In this document: positions 35,409 through 47,136 of the stretch, one piece after another
Position numbering within the stretch: the first letter of the stretch is position 1
How the letters are laid out: every line of letters starts with the position of its first letter
Source of the DNA: Emydura subglobosa
Taxonomy: Eukaryota > Chordata > Testudines > Chelidae
Reading direction: 5' to 3'
Assembly: GCA_007922225.1 (NCBI GenBank)
Contig: ML680086.1
Span: 6,652,997 to 6,716,996, forward strand
Length of the DNA: 64,000 nucleotides
Made by a program: the position numbers and the translations under genes
The notes under the pieces: model-generated
Seen by the model: the letters and a program-made list of their open reading frames with translations, nothing else
What the model was told of the DNA's origin: nothing
Database searches by the model: none

Positions 35409-35538
35409 TAGGTCCCAATTGTGCAAAAATTTAGAGATGTGCTTAACTTTACACACATGAATAATCCCATTGAAGATGAAAGCTATTCATGTCTGTAAAA
35501 TTCAGTGTATGTCTAAGTCTTTCCAAGATCAGGGCCCT
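35409..35538. repeat. Palindromic MITE, second copy in tandem
   Basis: TAGGTCCCAATTGTGCAAAAATTTAGAGATGTGC and GTATGTCTAAGTCTTTCCAAGATCAGGGCCCTA are the arms, with CCCATTGAAGATGAAAGC at the centre. It lies directly after the 35261-35391 copy in the same general layout. Confidence 0.6.
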
Positions 35539-36149
35539 AGAGTGCCTGTATGAGACTATGGGGTCAGAGTGGATTAATTGAAAGAGAGGAATACAAACTA
35601 GTTTTCTTCAGATTTGCCAGTTTCATTCAGTAATAGGCAGTATAGTGAGGACTCCACAAAGTCCTCCTATACACACAGGAGAGTAGATGTGATGGAGAAG
35701 ATCACATGAAGCATGGGACTTTCCCTGCTTAATCAGACAAATAGGTCCACCTAGGAAAGCGTTCAGTGTGTCTGCTCAGTTCCCAGTACTTCAGGGAGCA
35801 ATGCAAGAATCCTTGTAATGGATAAGGACGGAATAATTTGCACAAAGGGCAAGTTCCTTCATAACCCCAGCCAGTTAGAGATTGATTTATCCCATGATAC
35901 ATGATGATTTATATCCCTTGAAATCTTTGTGCACTGTCTAATGTATCAGTAGATGTTCTCCTTATCCACGTTTAGTCTCAGCCTTTTTTTGGATCTTGCA
36001 ACCTAGCTGGGCTCAGTAACATGCGGTGGTGATTCTTCAGGTGAATTATGCATTGTTTATGCATCCTACTATCCGTTTGGGATTAGTTGTCTTTCAGATT
36101 CATTAGATGTGCCCCCTGCTCTTCCTTTATGAGAGAGGATAAATAGGAA

Positions 36150-36340
36150 TGCCTAATTTAATCTAAATCATTCATTATTGCGAACAACCTCTTCTAAATC
36201 TCCTCTCTAAGTTGTATAGTCTTCATCGTTTTACTCTCTTCGCATATGCAGGTCTCTTCATGTCTCTAATAATTTTTGTTGTCCTTTTCTGGACACTTTT
36301 TATTTCTGCTGCATCCTTTTTGAGCTGAAACTAAATGCAC
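36150..36340 (-). mobile_element. CR1 LINE fragment, highly decayed
   Basis: Antisense CR1 block with ATGCAGGTCTCTTCATGTCTCTAATAATTTTTGTTGTCCTTTTCTGGACACTTTTTATTTC, matching the conserved GTTGCCCTTTTCTG region upstream of the CR1 3' end. Confidence 0.65.
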
Positions 36341-36734
36341 TGTGTAAATTGTAGAGAGCCATCTCCAAGGAAAATTGAGCCCATATTCCTCAGCTCAACC
36401 ATCGGATGTGGGAGGAGCATCTCTTGCTGTAAATTCACTGTGAATTGTATTTGAAAGTTAATTTACATTATTTCTGAACCTCCTAGCTATGGAAACCATC
36501 TTGTTTAAGGGTTGCATTTGCACATGCAACCTCACTCAATTTTTCTACAATCTTCTATCCAAATGAGTAGCATGTCATAGTAGAGTTCTTACTCTGTTAC
36601 GCCATCAAGTCAGGACCTTCGGTAACCCCTCACTGCTCTATTTTGGATGACTAACGCCTCTCAGTTGTTACTGTCTGTATATTGGCTAATCAGGTGACAG
36701 AGAAGTCATCTCTATGAAAAGTGCAAGAACATGC

Positions 36735-36800
36735 AACAAGTGAGGATTAGAATACAGGCGATCCTCATTTAGAGACCTGTGCTTCATCCACTAGAGAATG
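36735..36800 (-). repeat. MIR fragment, tRNA-derived end
   Basis: AGTGAGGATTAGAATACAGGCGATCCTCATTTAGAGACCTGTGCTTCATCCACTAGAGAATGCTGC matches the reverse-complement 5' end of MIR, with no core left. Confidence 0.6.
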
Positions 36801-37496
36801 CTGCATTTATTAACGGGCCAAATTTTCAATATCAAAGAATGAGATCCCCATGCAAAAATGCAAAGGCTACACTTTGCTTCTTTCTGTGCATGCAACTGCA
36901 GGTGCACGTTGGGTCAATGCATTGCCAGATTTATGCGCACAACCATAATATTTGCATGCATAAATAAGATTGTGTGTTGTTCGTGTCTGTATGTACATGG
37001 TCCTCTGCCCTTGGAAATTTGAGCTGAAATATGTAACTTCAAACATTAAAGTCCACAAAAAGGAACTTTTAAGAGAGTGATAAAGCAGGTTGGGAGCTGG
37101 ATTACAGTCTCTTACACTGGGTTCCTTATGGTCGCAAATGACAGCCATTTGTTTACCACAATTTCCAGAGCCTGAAGGAAGGTGTGAAGAGTGAATTGGA
37201 ATCAGAAACGTTGGATAAAATTCAGCCCAGATGTAAGCATTTGCAACCCATTTGACTTCAATGGAGCCGCAGCCGCTTACATGATGTTTGAAGTTTGCCT
37301 GATGTTTCTAATAGTACAGCTCATTCTCAGTGGGTAGGGTTGGTTATTTTGTGGCCTGATCTGAGCAGGGGCAGCAATCCTCTCCAGGATTTCTTCTTCA
37401 TGAACACATTGTATTCCTGAGGCTGATTATAGTGAGTAGGAGCTCAGTTACTGTGTGATCAGCTATCCAAAAGCATCTTTGATAGACAGATTATGG

Positions 37497-37584
37497 ACCA
37501 GATTCTCAAATGGTGTAAATCAACCTAGTTCCATTGACTTCAGTTGAGTTACAGTGATTTACTCCAGTTGAGCATCTGGCCTTA
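37497..37584. repeat. Palindromic MITE, TTACTCCA type
   Basis: Arms ACCAGATTCTCAAATGGTGTAAATC and GATTTACTCCAGTTGAGCATCTGGCC around TTCCATTGACTTCAGTTGAG. This is the small element whose ideal form reads CAGATTCT..TTTACACC..CATTGAAGTCAATG. A related decayed piece lies at 37211-37300. Confidence 0.6.
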
Positions 37585-38825
37585 TATCTCTATTTTATCT
37601 GTCTTTTCTCGTTTCAGTATAGAGGTTCCCATACTCTGCCCATCACCATGGTGCCAGGGTATCCACTATATGAACAATAGCCCAGAAGATCTTCTATGTC
37701 CAAAGGGCCTTCAATGTGAGGCTGGACTGATTGTATATTCTGAGGCTTGTTCAGAGATGGATGGCAGGACGGTAAAGCTGAAAATGGCTAGACAATGAAT
37801 ATTTCTCTTGTTCATGAATAGGGCGTTTTAGCTCTTCTCTGCAGTAATGCTCCTCGCTGTAGCCTTGCTCCCTAGTACAGCTTGGTAGTATTTAAGGAGC
37901 TGTTGGCACTTTACAGTTTCTGCACTTTAATGATTTATGTAGCACCTCTCATTGATGGCAGTTGCAATTTAAACCTGACGCCTGTATAATCTGCCATACG
38001 AACGGACACACAGATTTTCTGCCCCAAAAATAGTATTCATTTTTTTCACCTCTTCACACCATTGGCCTTCAGGCAGTTTTAATTTCAGCCCTTCCAGCGG
38101 GCTCTGTCTATTGTTTCACATGACTTTCCAGACATGTGTAAAGATGAATTTTTGCCGGTTGTCTGTTGTGTTTACAATGTTGGTTAAGGCCTCTGCAAGT
38201 GCTGTCTTCTGAAGCTGGGAAAGGGCAGAGCTGCTGAAGTATGCAAACACAAGCCTGATCTCTTGTATATGGGCCCAATCCTGATGCCTGTGTCCTAGTA
38301 AATGAGCCCAATCCTGCTCCCATAGACACAAATGTGAGCTTTGCCTTTGACTTCAGCAGGAGCAGGACTTATCCGCGAATGTGCGAGTCTGATTGCGGCT
38401 CCCTTGCAGCCAGGCACCTGCATGGAATTTGCTCACAGTCTGGAGGTTTACATTGTAAGCTGTCCTTGGGCACGAGCGGGTCATCACCATTCTGTTGGGA
38501 AGCTAGCAGGCCACACCAGGCCTGTCTCACTCTGTCTATCGTGTGTAGTGTGTTTTCTGTGCTCATGAATCAAGCCTGATGCTTGTGGTTGCAGGCTAAG
38601 CGGGTGAAGGGCCTGATTTTCAAGGATGGGCATATGAAAGGGGATCCTGTGGGTGCTCTGGTGGACACATACAGAACTCCGTTTATACGCTACCCTGCCG
38701 ACGGGAGCACCCAAAGGCAATATATTGGCATTCTGCTGGGGTGCCGTGAGTCTGATCTTGTGCAGTGCTGCGCACCTCTGGAACGCAGGGGGCCGGAAGC
38801 AGGACAGTCTCTGGGAGGAGTCCTA

Positions 38826-38965
38826 GGGTAAGATTTTCCAAAGCAACTCATGGTTTTGGCTGACTCCACTGAAAAGTGCTTAGCCCCTGCGCTCTATAAA
38901 TCAGGGTCTTTAAGGTATCTCAAGTCAGGCACCCAAAATCAGTAGTCACATCTGAAATCCTTGGC
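38826..38965. repeat. Palindromic MITE, GATTTTC..GTGCTTAGC type, decayed
   Basis: AAGATTTTCCAAAGCAACTCATGG..GGCTGACTCCACTGAAAAGTGCTTAGCCCCTGCG..AAATCAGGGTC resembles the reptile element with ideal form GATTTTCAGAAGTGCTGAGCACC. A possible second piece lies at 38612-38640 (GGGCCTGATTTTCAAGGATG), which accounts for the open frame at 38583-38831. Confidence 0.4.
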
Positions 38966-39116
38966 CCTCTTGGCTGTGCAATTTGCTTATTGCCTCAGTC
39001 TGCCAAAGCCCAACTCTGCTGACCTTCAGGTATGGGACAGGCACATGTGCTCCTCCAGGCTTTTTCCTGGGGCGGAAGATGATAGGATGAAGGGTTGAGT
39101 AGGGTCAGATGTTGCC

Positions 39117-39148
39117 GGGGGGGGGGCGCCCCGCGGCGGGGTGGGGGG
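39117..39148 (+). other. G-tract cluster, possible G-quadruplex
   Basis: A run of ten G (39117-39126), then CGCCCCGCGGC, then GGGG-T-GGGGGG (39138-39148). The long runs can supply four G tracts. Confidence 0.5.
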
Positions 39149-40033
39149 AGCTGGATGTTGGTTTGAGTGTTCATTGTTTTGTGCCATTAGTTCCAGAGTC
39201 GGGAGCACTGGGTGGTACATTTTAAGTACATAAATACAGTAGAAAGTTCTTGACTTCTCTGCCAGTCAGGGTGGCTCAGACCTGCCAGAATGGCAGCCCT
39301 GTTTATAAACCCAGAGCCCTGATGACAGTGAGAGAGTTTGCATCCATTGCTTTACTGGTGCTTAAAAGATTAAAAAGTAGTCCATAAACCTTGGTGAAAG
39401 GGACGCTGCAGTTACAATGGTGTCAGGTAAGAAGGCTGGGCACTAAGGCCAGGCATCGTTCTTAGCATGCCCTGTTGTGTGCCTGGGCCAGTGTGTACAG
39501 CACGTGGGAGCAAATTGTGTGTGTGACCCCCTGTGTCTGTGTCAAACCCAGGCCTGATTAGTGAAGGCCAGGGACTTCTGCTTGTTCTGCTCCAGAATAG
39601 ATGATGTATTTATTTATTTCTGCTTGTATGTTTCTGTTTAAGACAGCGAGCCGCGGAATTGAGAAGTTGTGGCAACTTGTTAACCTTGAGGAAGTTAATT
39701 TTTTTAGCCTCTCAGTTTTCTAATCGATAACACAGTATTTGTTTGTGTGCAACTCGTGTAGACTGAGCACAGCAGGGCTCAACTTTCAAAGGCAGGGCCT
39801 GCAACATGTCTGCACAAAATGGGCGTGTGCTCAAATGGTTGGCCCAGCTAATCTGACGTCCCGTGGCCAGGACCAGGTGCTTCAGAGGAGGGTGTAAAAC
39901 CTTTGGACAGTTTTGCCATAGCTGCCCCGGGACAAGCTTCTGCCCAGTATTATAGCTTGAAGCATCTCTCTGCTGGTACATGCACACACACATTGTGCTG
40001 GCACAATTTAAGCCCTGATGATGTAATCCCTTC

Positions 40034-40318
40034 GGGTACGTCTGGTCTGCAGCTGGGAGATGTAATTCCCTACACCGGCTAGCTCTGCTTGAGCTAATGC
40101 ACTAAAAATAGTATAACAGTGTGGCCACAGCAGCTGGGGTAGCAGTAGCCTGAATACAATCCCATCTGAGCTCCTAAGGATGTATTTGGGCAGCAAGCCG
40201 TGCTGCCACAGGCACACTGCTATGCTATTTTTAGGACGCTAGCTCAAGCAGACCTAGCATGTGTATGTCAGCCCGAGCTGGGAATTACACCTCCTAGCTG
40301 CAGTGTAGACGTGTAACC
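40034..40318. mobile_element. Foldback MITE family B, 230 bp before a TOX2 exon
   Basis: About 285 bp. Left arm 40034-40145 (GGTACGTCTGGTCTGCAGCTGGGAGATGTAATTCCC..TGCTTGAGCTAATG..CTAAAAATAGTATAACAGTGTG) pairs along about 110 bp with the right arm 40205-40318 (CACACTGCTATGCTATTTTTAG..GCTAGCTCAAGCAGACC..GGGAATTACACCTCC..GTGTAGACGTGTA). No coding capacity. The class (hAT or Harbinger) is not decided by the sequence. Confidence 0.8.
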
Positions 40319-40547
40319 CTTGTTTTCCCACAGGGCAATTACGGCAAGGAGAAACCCCAAGCATACATTGCCCCGCTTGCTCTCTTCTCTTCTCTTGTTT
40401 TGGAAAGGGGCAGGGAAGAAGATCTTTCTCTACCAGTTCTGTAATATCATTTCTAAATCAGTCAGTAATAGTTCATCAAAAAGTAATTTTATAAGACAAT
40501 AAATAAAATACATTTTTTAATTAAAAAGTAATATTCTCCTAACTCAG

Positions 40548-40787
40548 ATCCAGGAGATGGTCCACTCAGACGCCACTTCCTATGATTCCAACCGTCAAGT
40601 CCCCCTGATCAATCGACCGGGGATGTTAGCCGGTCACATGAGTGCCCTCAGCCAGTCACAGCTGATTTCTCAGATGGGTATGAGGAGCGGTGTTACCCAT
40701 GGTTCCCCATCACCCCCAGGAAGTAAATCTGCTACACCATCTCCCTCCAGTTCTACTCAGGAAGAGGAGACAGAATCACATTATAAG
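40548..40787 (+). CDS. TOX2: TOX2 internal exon, linker upstream of HMG box (partial gene)
   Basis: Internal exon of 240 nt (80 codons) of TOX2, a nuclear HMG-box factor of the TOX family that acts in transcription, notably in lymphoid cells. The exon starts after TTCTCCTAACTCAG and ends at AAG before GTACGT, phase 0 at both ends. It encodes IQEMVHSD, then an LINRPGMLAGHMSALSQSQ stretch, then the family-typical serine/proline run SPSPPGSKSATPSPSSS and an acidic tail ending ESHYK. The HMSALSQSQLISQMG block and the TQEEE-E-HYK end match TOX2 as I remember it and differ from the corresponding parts of TOX, TOX3 and TOX4. The exon has no start codon of its own: the ATG at 40557 is an internal methionine. 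The preceding exon (the EIPPITPP region in the family) was not found in the 40 kb upstream. Identity rests on recall, not on an alignment run here. Confidence 0.9.
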
Positions 40788-43700
40788 GTACGTGCAGCCA
40801 TGCCTGTTTTGACAGACAGACAGTAATAGAATGACAGACAGTATTTACAGTCATAGAAATAATTCTCACTAATTAGAGAACAGACCTTTTGTTTTTCCTT
40901 TGCATAGAGAGAGAGACTTTCTCTGTAACAGGGAGATTGTTTACAGAGAACATTTCTGGGCTAGAACATGGGAAAGCATGGCAAATTTGCAAATCGTATC
41001 AAACATTGCTGTGCTATATTGGTGCATGTAACAACTAAAGGAATGAAAGTCTCTAATTCTGAGAGAAATTTCCTCCCCTAAGTCTTTTCTTTCCTGCTGC
41101 AGTTGCCAAATACATCATGCTACATGGTTCTTTCAAATTAGGGTTTTGACAATAAATACATGGTTCAGTGCTCAATTTTTTTCCAGTTTCAAAGACTGTA
41201 TATGTAAAACTAGATTTAGTGTTGGGAGAGAAGCAAAAATCCAGTGTGTGATTTAGCTGAGTCCATAGGAAGTGGTATGTATTAGTTAACCACATCAGCA
41301 CCCATGTCAAATAGCAAAGAAAACATCCTGTCTTTTAATTCACCTGGGTAATTTTTTAGCAATCAGTTATTACCTAAGACAGTTAATAAAATGATGGCGA
41401 CACAGGGTATAGTGAAAATGAAAGTGACTTGCCATTCTTGCTTGGCTAGTGGTCAGAAGCCATTAGGATGCCAGTTCTCTTGAGTGGATGAAGAGAGTTG
41501 GTAAACAAAGAGATAAAATGTAGGGAGAATTATAAAATAAAAATCACCTGCCTCGTTAGGACTGCTGGGGAGGAAGGGTTGAGGGTAAGCTTGGGCTAAG
41601 ATTTCGGGGCCACTTTAGTCATCCTGCATCATTCTCAGAAAATGCACTAGCTGAGCAAACTCTTTTGTGCTGCTATCCACACATCTTCCCAGACTCTCGT
41701 TACATGTGGGCAGATTGCAGGGGTGATTATGGTACAGCCATAATGACTTGTGTACCTGCGTACATGGGCATTCACTGATCATTGGGTCCGTTGATGTTTA
41801 GACTTGTAACTTTCTGGGCTGGTGCTGACCTATTTTTTAAGCCTTCATGGAAGGACCATCTCTGAAAGATACTACTTCTAAAGATGACACTATATCATCA
41901 GAATCACTAGTTTGCTGGCAACCTAACCCCATTCCTAGAAGAAAAGCCTCCTGAAGATCAAATTGTGACAAGCTGTGTGTATATTTCCCAGAGTAACAAG
42001 TAAATATAGTGATAGCTTCGCTCTAGAACTAGGGCTGAGAAAAACTAGCAAATACTTTCTCATGAAACTTCAGGAAAAATTATTCTTTGTTTTCATTTCA
42101 TTTTTCATAAAATGGAAGTTTTCATCTCAAAACATGACATTTCAAAATGTGCGCGTGGATGCAAATCTGATCTTCGTTAGAACTAAATTGCAAAAGAAAT
42201 ACATCTTTACTTGAAAATAGAAGGATTTTATGAAATCCTCAGATTCTGCAGTTTTAGAATTTGGTTGTGGCTCTATTTGGCTATTTGGCATGGCTCTATG
42301 CAGCTAGAGGAGTTCAGTGATCTGCTTTCTAGAAGAGACTGTATCACTGAGAACTTTGAGGTTGCAGAAGGTAAATGACATTTACTTTGCAACTAAAACC
42401 TTTCTTGTTCCAGTGCAATGAGAGTTTTAGGCTAACTACACCCAGATTCTGCTTCAGCTTTTTTCGTTGTACCTTTATCGGTCACATTCAAGGTTTCAGC
42501 ATGACAATATGATAGTTAAGGAGTTACTTGTAAGGTCACTGATTTTTTTACTGATACATTTCTTATAGGTCCAGCGAGTGAGTGCTGAATGTTAGGGAGA
42601 GAGAATTTGCGGATGTGTCAGATTCTTGGAGCATGGTAGCTAAGGCAATTTACAAAGCCCTGTATTTTTTCTGGCCATAATATATACCTCGTCTATCCTG
42701 TATACCACATAGCAAGTTAGGCGCAGCAATAATCAAGTGGTACATTTCCTAGAGGAAAGAAACCACAGTGTAAAGAGAGCCCTGGAGTCATTGTGGCCTT
42801 TGAGTTTTTGTTTGCTTTCTCTATATACTCAGCTGTTGGAAATATTTAAAGGGACCAATCCATCATTTATTTTATGACCATTAATGACCTTTGTACAACA
42901 GGTCATAAAAACCGTTTCTAACGAACAGGAATTATAAAATATCTACCAAAAAAACCATATTGACACATAAGAAATGGTTCTAATGCCAGGAGATGGTTTT
43001 TCTACTCCCACAAAAGCCAGTAATTTGTGAAAACTGGATAGAGACCAAATGCTGAATAAATTGTAACTCTTAATGGAAGAGTCATGTCCCACTGCAAGAG
43101 GTATCATGAAAGACCCCTTCACTGGAGAATTTTCAAAGCCTTGGGAGGCAGTGGGGGAACCCAAGCAACGTACCAGTAGATAATTCAGATGTAGGGGCAA
43201 ACGAGCATGTGAACATTTTGCACTAAGTGATTTCACTTCCACCGCTTCATGGCTGAAAAATTATTTTTGTCATTGCAACGATGCAGAAATAGGGCTGTTT
43301 TGTTTTCTCTAGTAGTATCTGGAGAGCTAGACGTTCTCATGTCCCTGACCTGTCGGCACACGGAGTCATTTGCATTCACATCCATTAGAACAGTACGGGT
43401 GGGGTTTTAAAGGGAAGTCCAAAAGGAATTTCAGTGGCATTTGGGGGCTTAACTCTTAGGATCCTTTGAATACCTAAGAGCTTAGTGTCTTTCTGGGCCG
43501 TGTGTTCCCAAGGGATGAGTGTTCAAACTTACTCTCCCATCAGGGGAGTCACTTTAACCCAATTACCATTGCTTTCGAAATCTCCCTGTGGGTTTTATTC
43601 GGTCCAGATGTGACCAGTGAAGGCCCTGCCCCTTTGAGAATAGTCTAGGTGACAGCAAAGCAACCTGTTTATAATGTTACAGCCCTAACCCGTGAATCAG

Positions 43701-45112
43701 CCCCGCTTGCTCTTAGTTTTATCTCTAGTGTTGTGCACCCTGCCTCTCCAGTGGAGTAAGTGTGTTATCCCATGGCAGTGACAGTCGGATGAACAGCACA
43801 GCACTCTGCCATGCTAAAATAGCATTCGCGGTTGATCTCAACATGAGTGACAGTGAACCTGAGCCATTCGGAGTTGCCCCTTGTGAGTCATCCAACATGC
43901 ATTATTGGTGACCCCGGCACAAGGCATTCAGTCTGTGGGGCAGTTCCCGCTGCTGTGGGTACTAGCCTCCTGAACACTTTGGGGGGAGACTGAGAGCCAG
44001 ATGGGGCTAGGAAGGCACTGGCTCCCTTTGGGAGTTGTGTGGACCGCAGAACATGCAATCCCTCTCCAAACCCCCTATGCCTGGCAGGGAGCATGTTCAG
44101 TGCCCCAGCCCTCCCCCAGCAGCATGCTCAGCCAGCTCCACAGACAGAGGGGTGGGGTCACGACTGTGCTCCTTCCACCTCTGGTGGGGTGGGGTGGGGT
44201 GCACTCCTGTGGTGCTTGGAGAGAGCAGGCCCCGTGTTTCCCTGATTGCAGGGCTGTGATTGTCTCTGGCACTTTTGCAAAGTGTGAAGGTGGAGGGGAC
44301 AGGAGGTTGGAAGAGACTTAATGGCCAGGGATAATTTATCCCATTGCAGGGAATAATCCCACTCCACATTGGTTGGGTGAGGCGGTTACATGATCTCACA
44401 GGTCTTTTCACCTTCATCCGCTGTGATTCTGTGACTCGGGCTGTGGTGCAGAATTGGCTTAGGGTACCGATAATAGTGATCAGGTTGTTTAAGCATGTTC
44501 TTTGGGAGGCATCTGTTAAGCTGCATGTGGGGAACCTACTTAATACCCGCCTGCAAGACACCTCCCTGTAGCCAGAACTATGTCGCATTGCGCTGCACCA
44601 GAGTCATAGTCCAGCAGAAAAGGACCTGTAAATGGTGGGTAGCTCTTCTCACTGCATGAGGTGTGAAAGATAGACAGTCCACACTGCTAAAGACTGTAAG
44701 ACCCAAGGTATTCCAGCAGAAGCCAGGAGCCTAACACCTTGGGGATCTGACCCTCAGCTGTACATGGTATGTCATTTGTCTGTAGAGTATCATGCACACT
44801 TATGGTTCTGTATAAATAAGAATGATTTTGAAGTCCTAGTAGTTGCTGTTAAAAATGCTGCTTCGTGTTCTTGGCTTCTCCACTTGACGCTGCACTTTGG
44901 CCAGTAACTGCCAGAGGGGTTTGTTTTCTTTCCCATCAGTATGAAAGCAGATGAACTGAGATTAAGATGAGATAAAATGCCATCCAACTCAACCACAGAG
45001 TGAAATCTTAGTATGAATTTTTTCCTCCTAATAAGGTGACCTTTCACCCCCAGGAATCCCATTCAGACCCAATTGGCAGTTTTAAATTAAATGCTTTTTT
45101 TGGTCGCATTCG

Positions 45113-45138
45113 CTTTTTTTTCTTTTTTCTTTTTTTTG
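45113..45138 (+). repeat. T-rich tract
   Basis: Three T runs of 6 to 9 bases broken by single C. Low-complexity sequence that creates a phenylalanine-rich open frame. Confidence 0.9.
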
Positions 45139-45879
45139 CTTATTCATTAATGGGCAGCCGGCCATTTGACAAATGCCACTGCACTGAGACCATGCTTAAT
45201 GGCCAGTCAAGAGCTGATGAACAGAGAACATTAGAACTTTGCCATCTAAAATGTATCCTCTTCAACTCTGTGGTTTCCGAGCACTTCTGGTGCTTGAAAT
45301 CAAATCAGCAAAGCCATTATGACAGAGGCTTTCTTTAGACAGACAGACACAGCCATGTCTAGTTATATTTTATGCTTAATAGCTTGGTATTAAGGCTTGT
45401 TTCTATCATCACATGTTTTTTTCTTTGATTGCTGGTCCCTATATGTATGCCATTGTGGATATGCATGTGTCCGGAGCTAGGGAATTTTAAAAGCAATTTC
45501 CATTGATCCGCACATGCACCCTCACTCTCCCCGTGCCTCCAATCAAGGAGATAAAGGGTGAGGCAGACCAGCCACCTCCCTAGTTTCTTCTCACCGCTGT
45601 GTGACGCAGGTCGGAACCTCCTGTGTCCAGAGGTTTGTTGTCTTCATCCATTTATCTGTAAAATATTTCTCTTAGTTTTGCTCTGCTCTCAGTTGCCTAA
45701 TCTCATGAGAGCACAGGCAAAGTCTATGGCATTGCTTCAAGGAATATCTAATGTTCCATCCACACTTCGCAAAGCATTATGCTTCAGTGAAGAGCTCCTC
45801 CGCTAATGCATCCTTTGGAGTGGTGGCCCTTTCTTTGGCTCTACCATCTGCATCCTTACACCCTCCTCCTACCTCAGTA

Positions 45880-46250
45880 CTGCTTGCCAGTCACCCACAG
45901 TGGAATACACACGGGGATCAGCATTCAAAGAAGAGGAAGTTACTTACCTTCGTAACTGGAGGTTCTCCAAGAAGTGTTATTCCTATCTCTATTCCACTAC
46001 CTGTCCTCCTTCCCCACCTCTTTAGATCATCTTTTATTTCCCAGTAGGGCAGGAATTGGAGGGCTGGTCAGTCTGCCCTGCCTTTTATCTCCTCAGTTGG
46101 AGGCATGAGGGGAATGAGGGTGGATGCGCAGACCAACAGACACTGCTTTCAAAATGCTCTGGCTCCGAGCACCTGGAGCGCATGCATACCCACCAGGGAA
46201 TACATGTCGGGCCCACACATCTCAAAGAACTTCCAGTTAGGAAAGTACTT
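45880..46250. repeat. Turtle-type interspersed repeat with strong hairpins
   Basis: AGTGGAATACACACGGGGATCAGCATTC..GAAGTTACTTACCTTCGTAACTGGAGGTTCTCC..TATTCCACTAC, then GCATGCATACCCACCAGGGAATACATG..CTCAAAGAACTTCCAGTTAGG. The outer and inner parts are inverted copies of each other. I recognise the type as common in turtles but cannot name the family; CAGTCACCCACAGTGG before it may extend it to about 45790. Confidence 0.55.
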
Positions 46251-46264
46251 TTTTTTTTTTTTTT
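46249..46264 (+). repeat. Poly-T run of 16
   Basis: Sixteen T in a row followed by CAG, which together form a strong splice-acceptor-like sequence. Confidence 0.9.
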
Positions 46265-46404
46265 CAGAGCATCTTCCTGATAAACTGGGTAACTCTTTAA
46301 ATAATGTACTTGCTGAGTGGTCTGAGAAGTATCTCGACACTGTAGGGATTTGGTAAGCAACGATGCGAGCTATCTTCCTGCCTTTGAGGAAGTGTTTCTA
46401 ATGG

Positions 46405-46610
46405 TCAGAATACAGGATTGGCAGCAATGGGTTCTAGGTTCTGTTCCTGGCTCTGCTGTTGACATGGGACAAGTCAACGAACTGCTCTTTGTCTCAGTTT
46501 TTCCCTCTGTGAAATGGGGATAATAATACTTCCCTATCTCACATGGGTGTTGTGTGGCTTAACTAACTAATGTTAACACTTAGAGATCTTTAGTGTATGA
46601 ATTCAAAGTG
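46405..46610 (+). repeat. MIR SINE
   Basis: GGTTCTAGGTTCTGTTCCTGGCTCTGCTGTTGACATGGGACAAGTCAACGAACTGCTCTTTGTCTCAGTTTTTCCCTCTGTGAAATGGGGATAATAATACTTCCC covers the tRNA-derived end and the core in forward orientation. Confidence 0.95.
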
Positions 46611-47136
46611 ATTTAAAAGAATCTCTTTCCTGTACAGGTGAACATGTACACTTCAATATTCAGGGCCTTTTCTTTTACCTATATGTTATACTTAAACATA
46701 CTGCACCTTACCGTCTTCTTTTACTAATGCCCTCCACTTGGAAATTTACTTTGTTTTCAAGGTCAGTGTATTGTTTTGTAGCCCTGTGACTGTGTGTTGT
46801 TTACCAGCTGTCACATACTCTACATTAGCACCGTGGAATACCTGGAGATGCCAACATGGACCAGCAGCCTGCAAAGAAGGCAGTCACATTTCAGCAGTTT
46901 GGCCTTTGAAGCAGTATCAAGGGACTGACCAAAGCCAAAGATCAGACCCTGTAAGAGGAAAAAGTGGTACAAACTAAAGCTATGGATTCTGCCTCACTGA
47001 AGGCTGAGTCCGAGATGCTCTTCAAGAAGAATTTAGGGAGAATGGATTCAGTTTTGCTATGGTACAGGGAATGGACTAAATGATGTGCCAAGCACAGTGA
47101 TCTGAGAAAACTTGCTAATCACAGGTAACAAAATGC

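Larger units (their letters stand above)
1..40547 (+). other. Upstream TOX2 intron (or intron plus upstream flank)
   Basis: No exon of TOX2 or of any other recognisable gene was found here, so the stretch is read as the intron before the exon at 40548. Its repeats are listed separately. Between them, the segments 1-790, 1640-2380, 2673-3960, 4930-5880, 6045-6780, 10490-11080, 13780-15040, 22700-25490, 26320-28920, 29125-30170, 31370-32030, 32220-33450, 33890-35260, 35540-36150 and 36800-38270 hold ordinary unique-looking or heavily decayed sequence with only chance open frames. Whether all 40 kb is a single intron cannot be shown from the window alone. Confidence 0.6.

Noticed and set aside
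38583..38831. Protein-like frame upstream of the TOX2 exon, considered as an earlier exon
   Set aside because: It lacks the TOX2 EIPPITPP region, contains GGGCCTGATTTTCAAGG MITE sequence, and has no convincing splice borders.
44180..44205. GGTGGGGTGGGGTGGGG considered as a G-quadruplex
   Set aside because: Only three tracts of three or more G are present; weaker than the tract at 39117.
44097..44588. 163-codon reverse frame with three overlapping frames
   Set aside because: Same pattern of overlapping chance frames in a GC-rich intron patch; no recognised domain.
45936..45955. GTTACTTACCTTCG resembling the 5' end of U1 snRNA
   Set aside because: Only about eight bases match; the rest of U1 is absent and the text belongs to a hairpin repeat.
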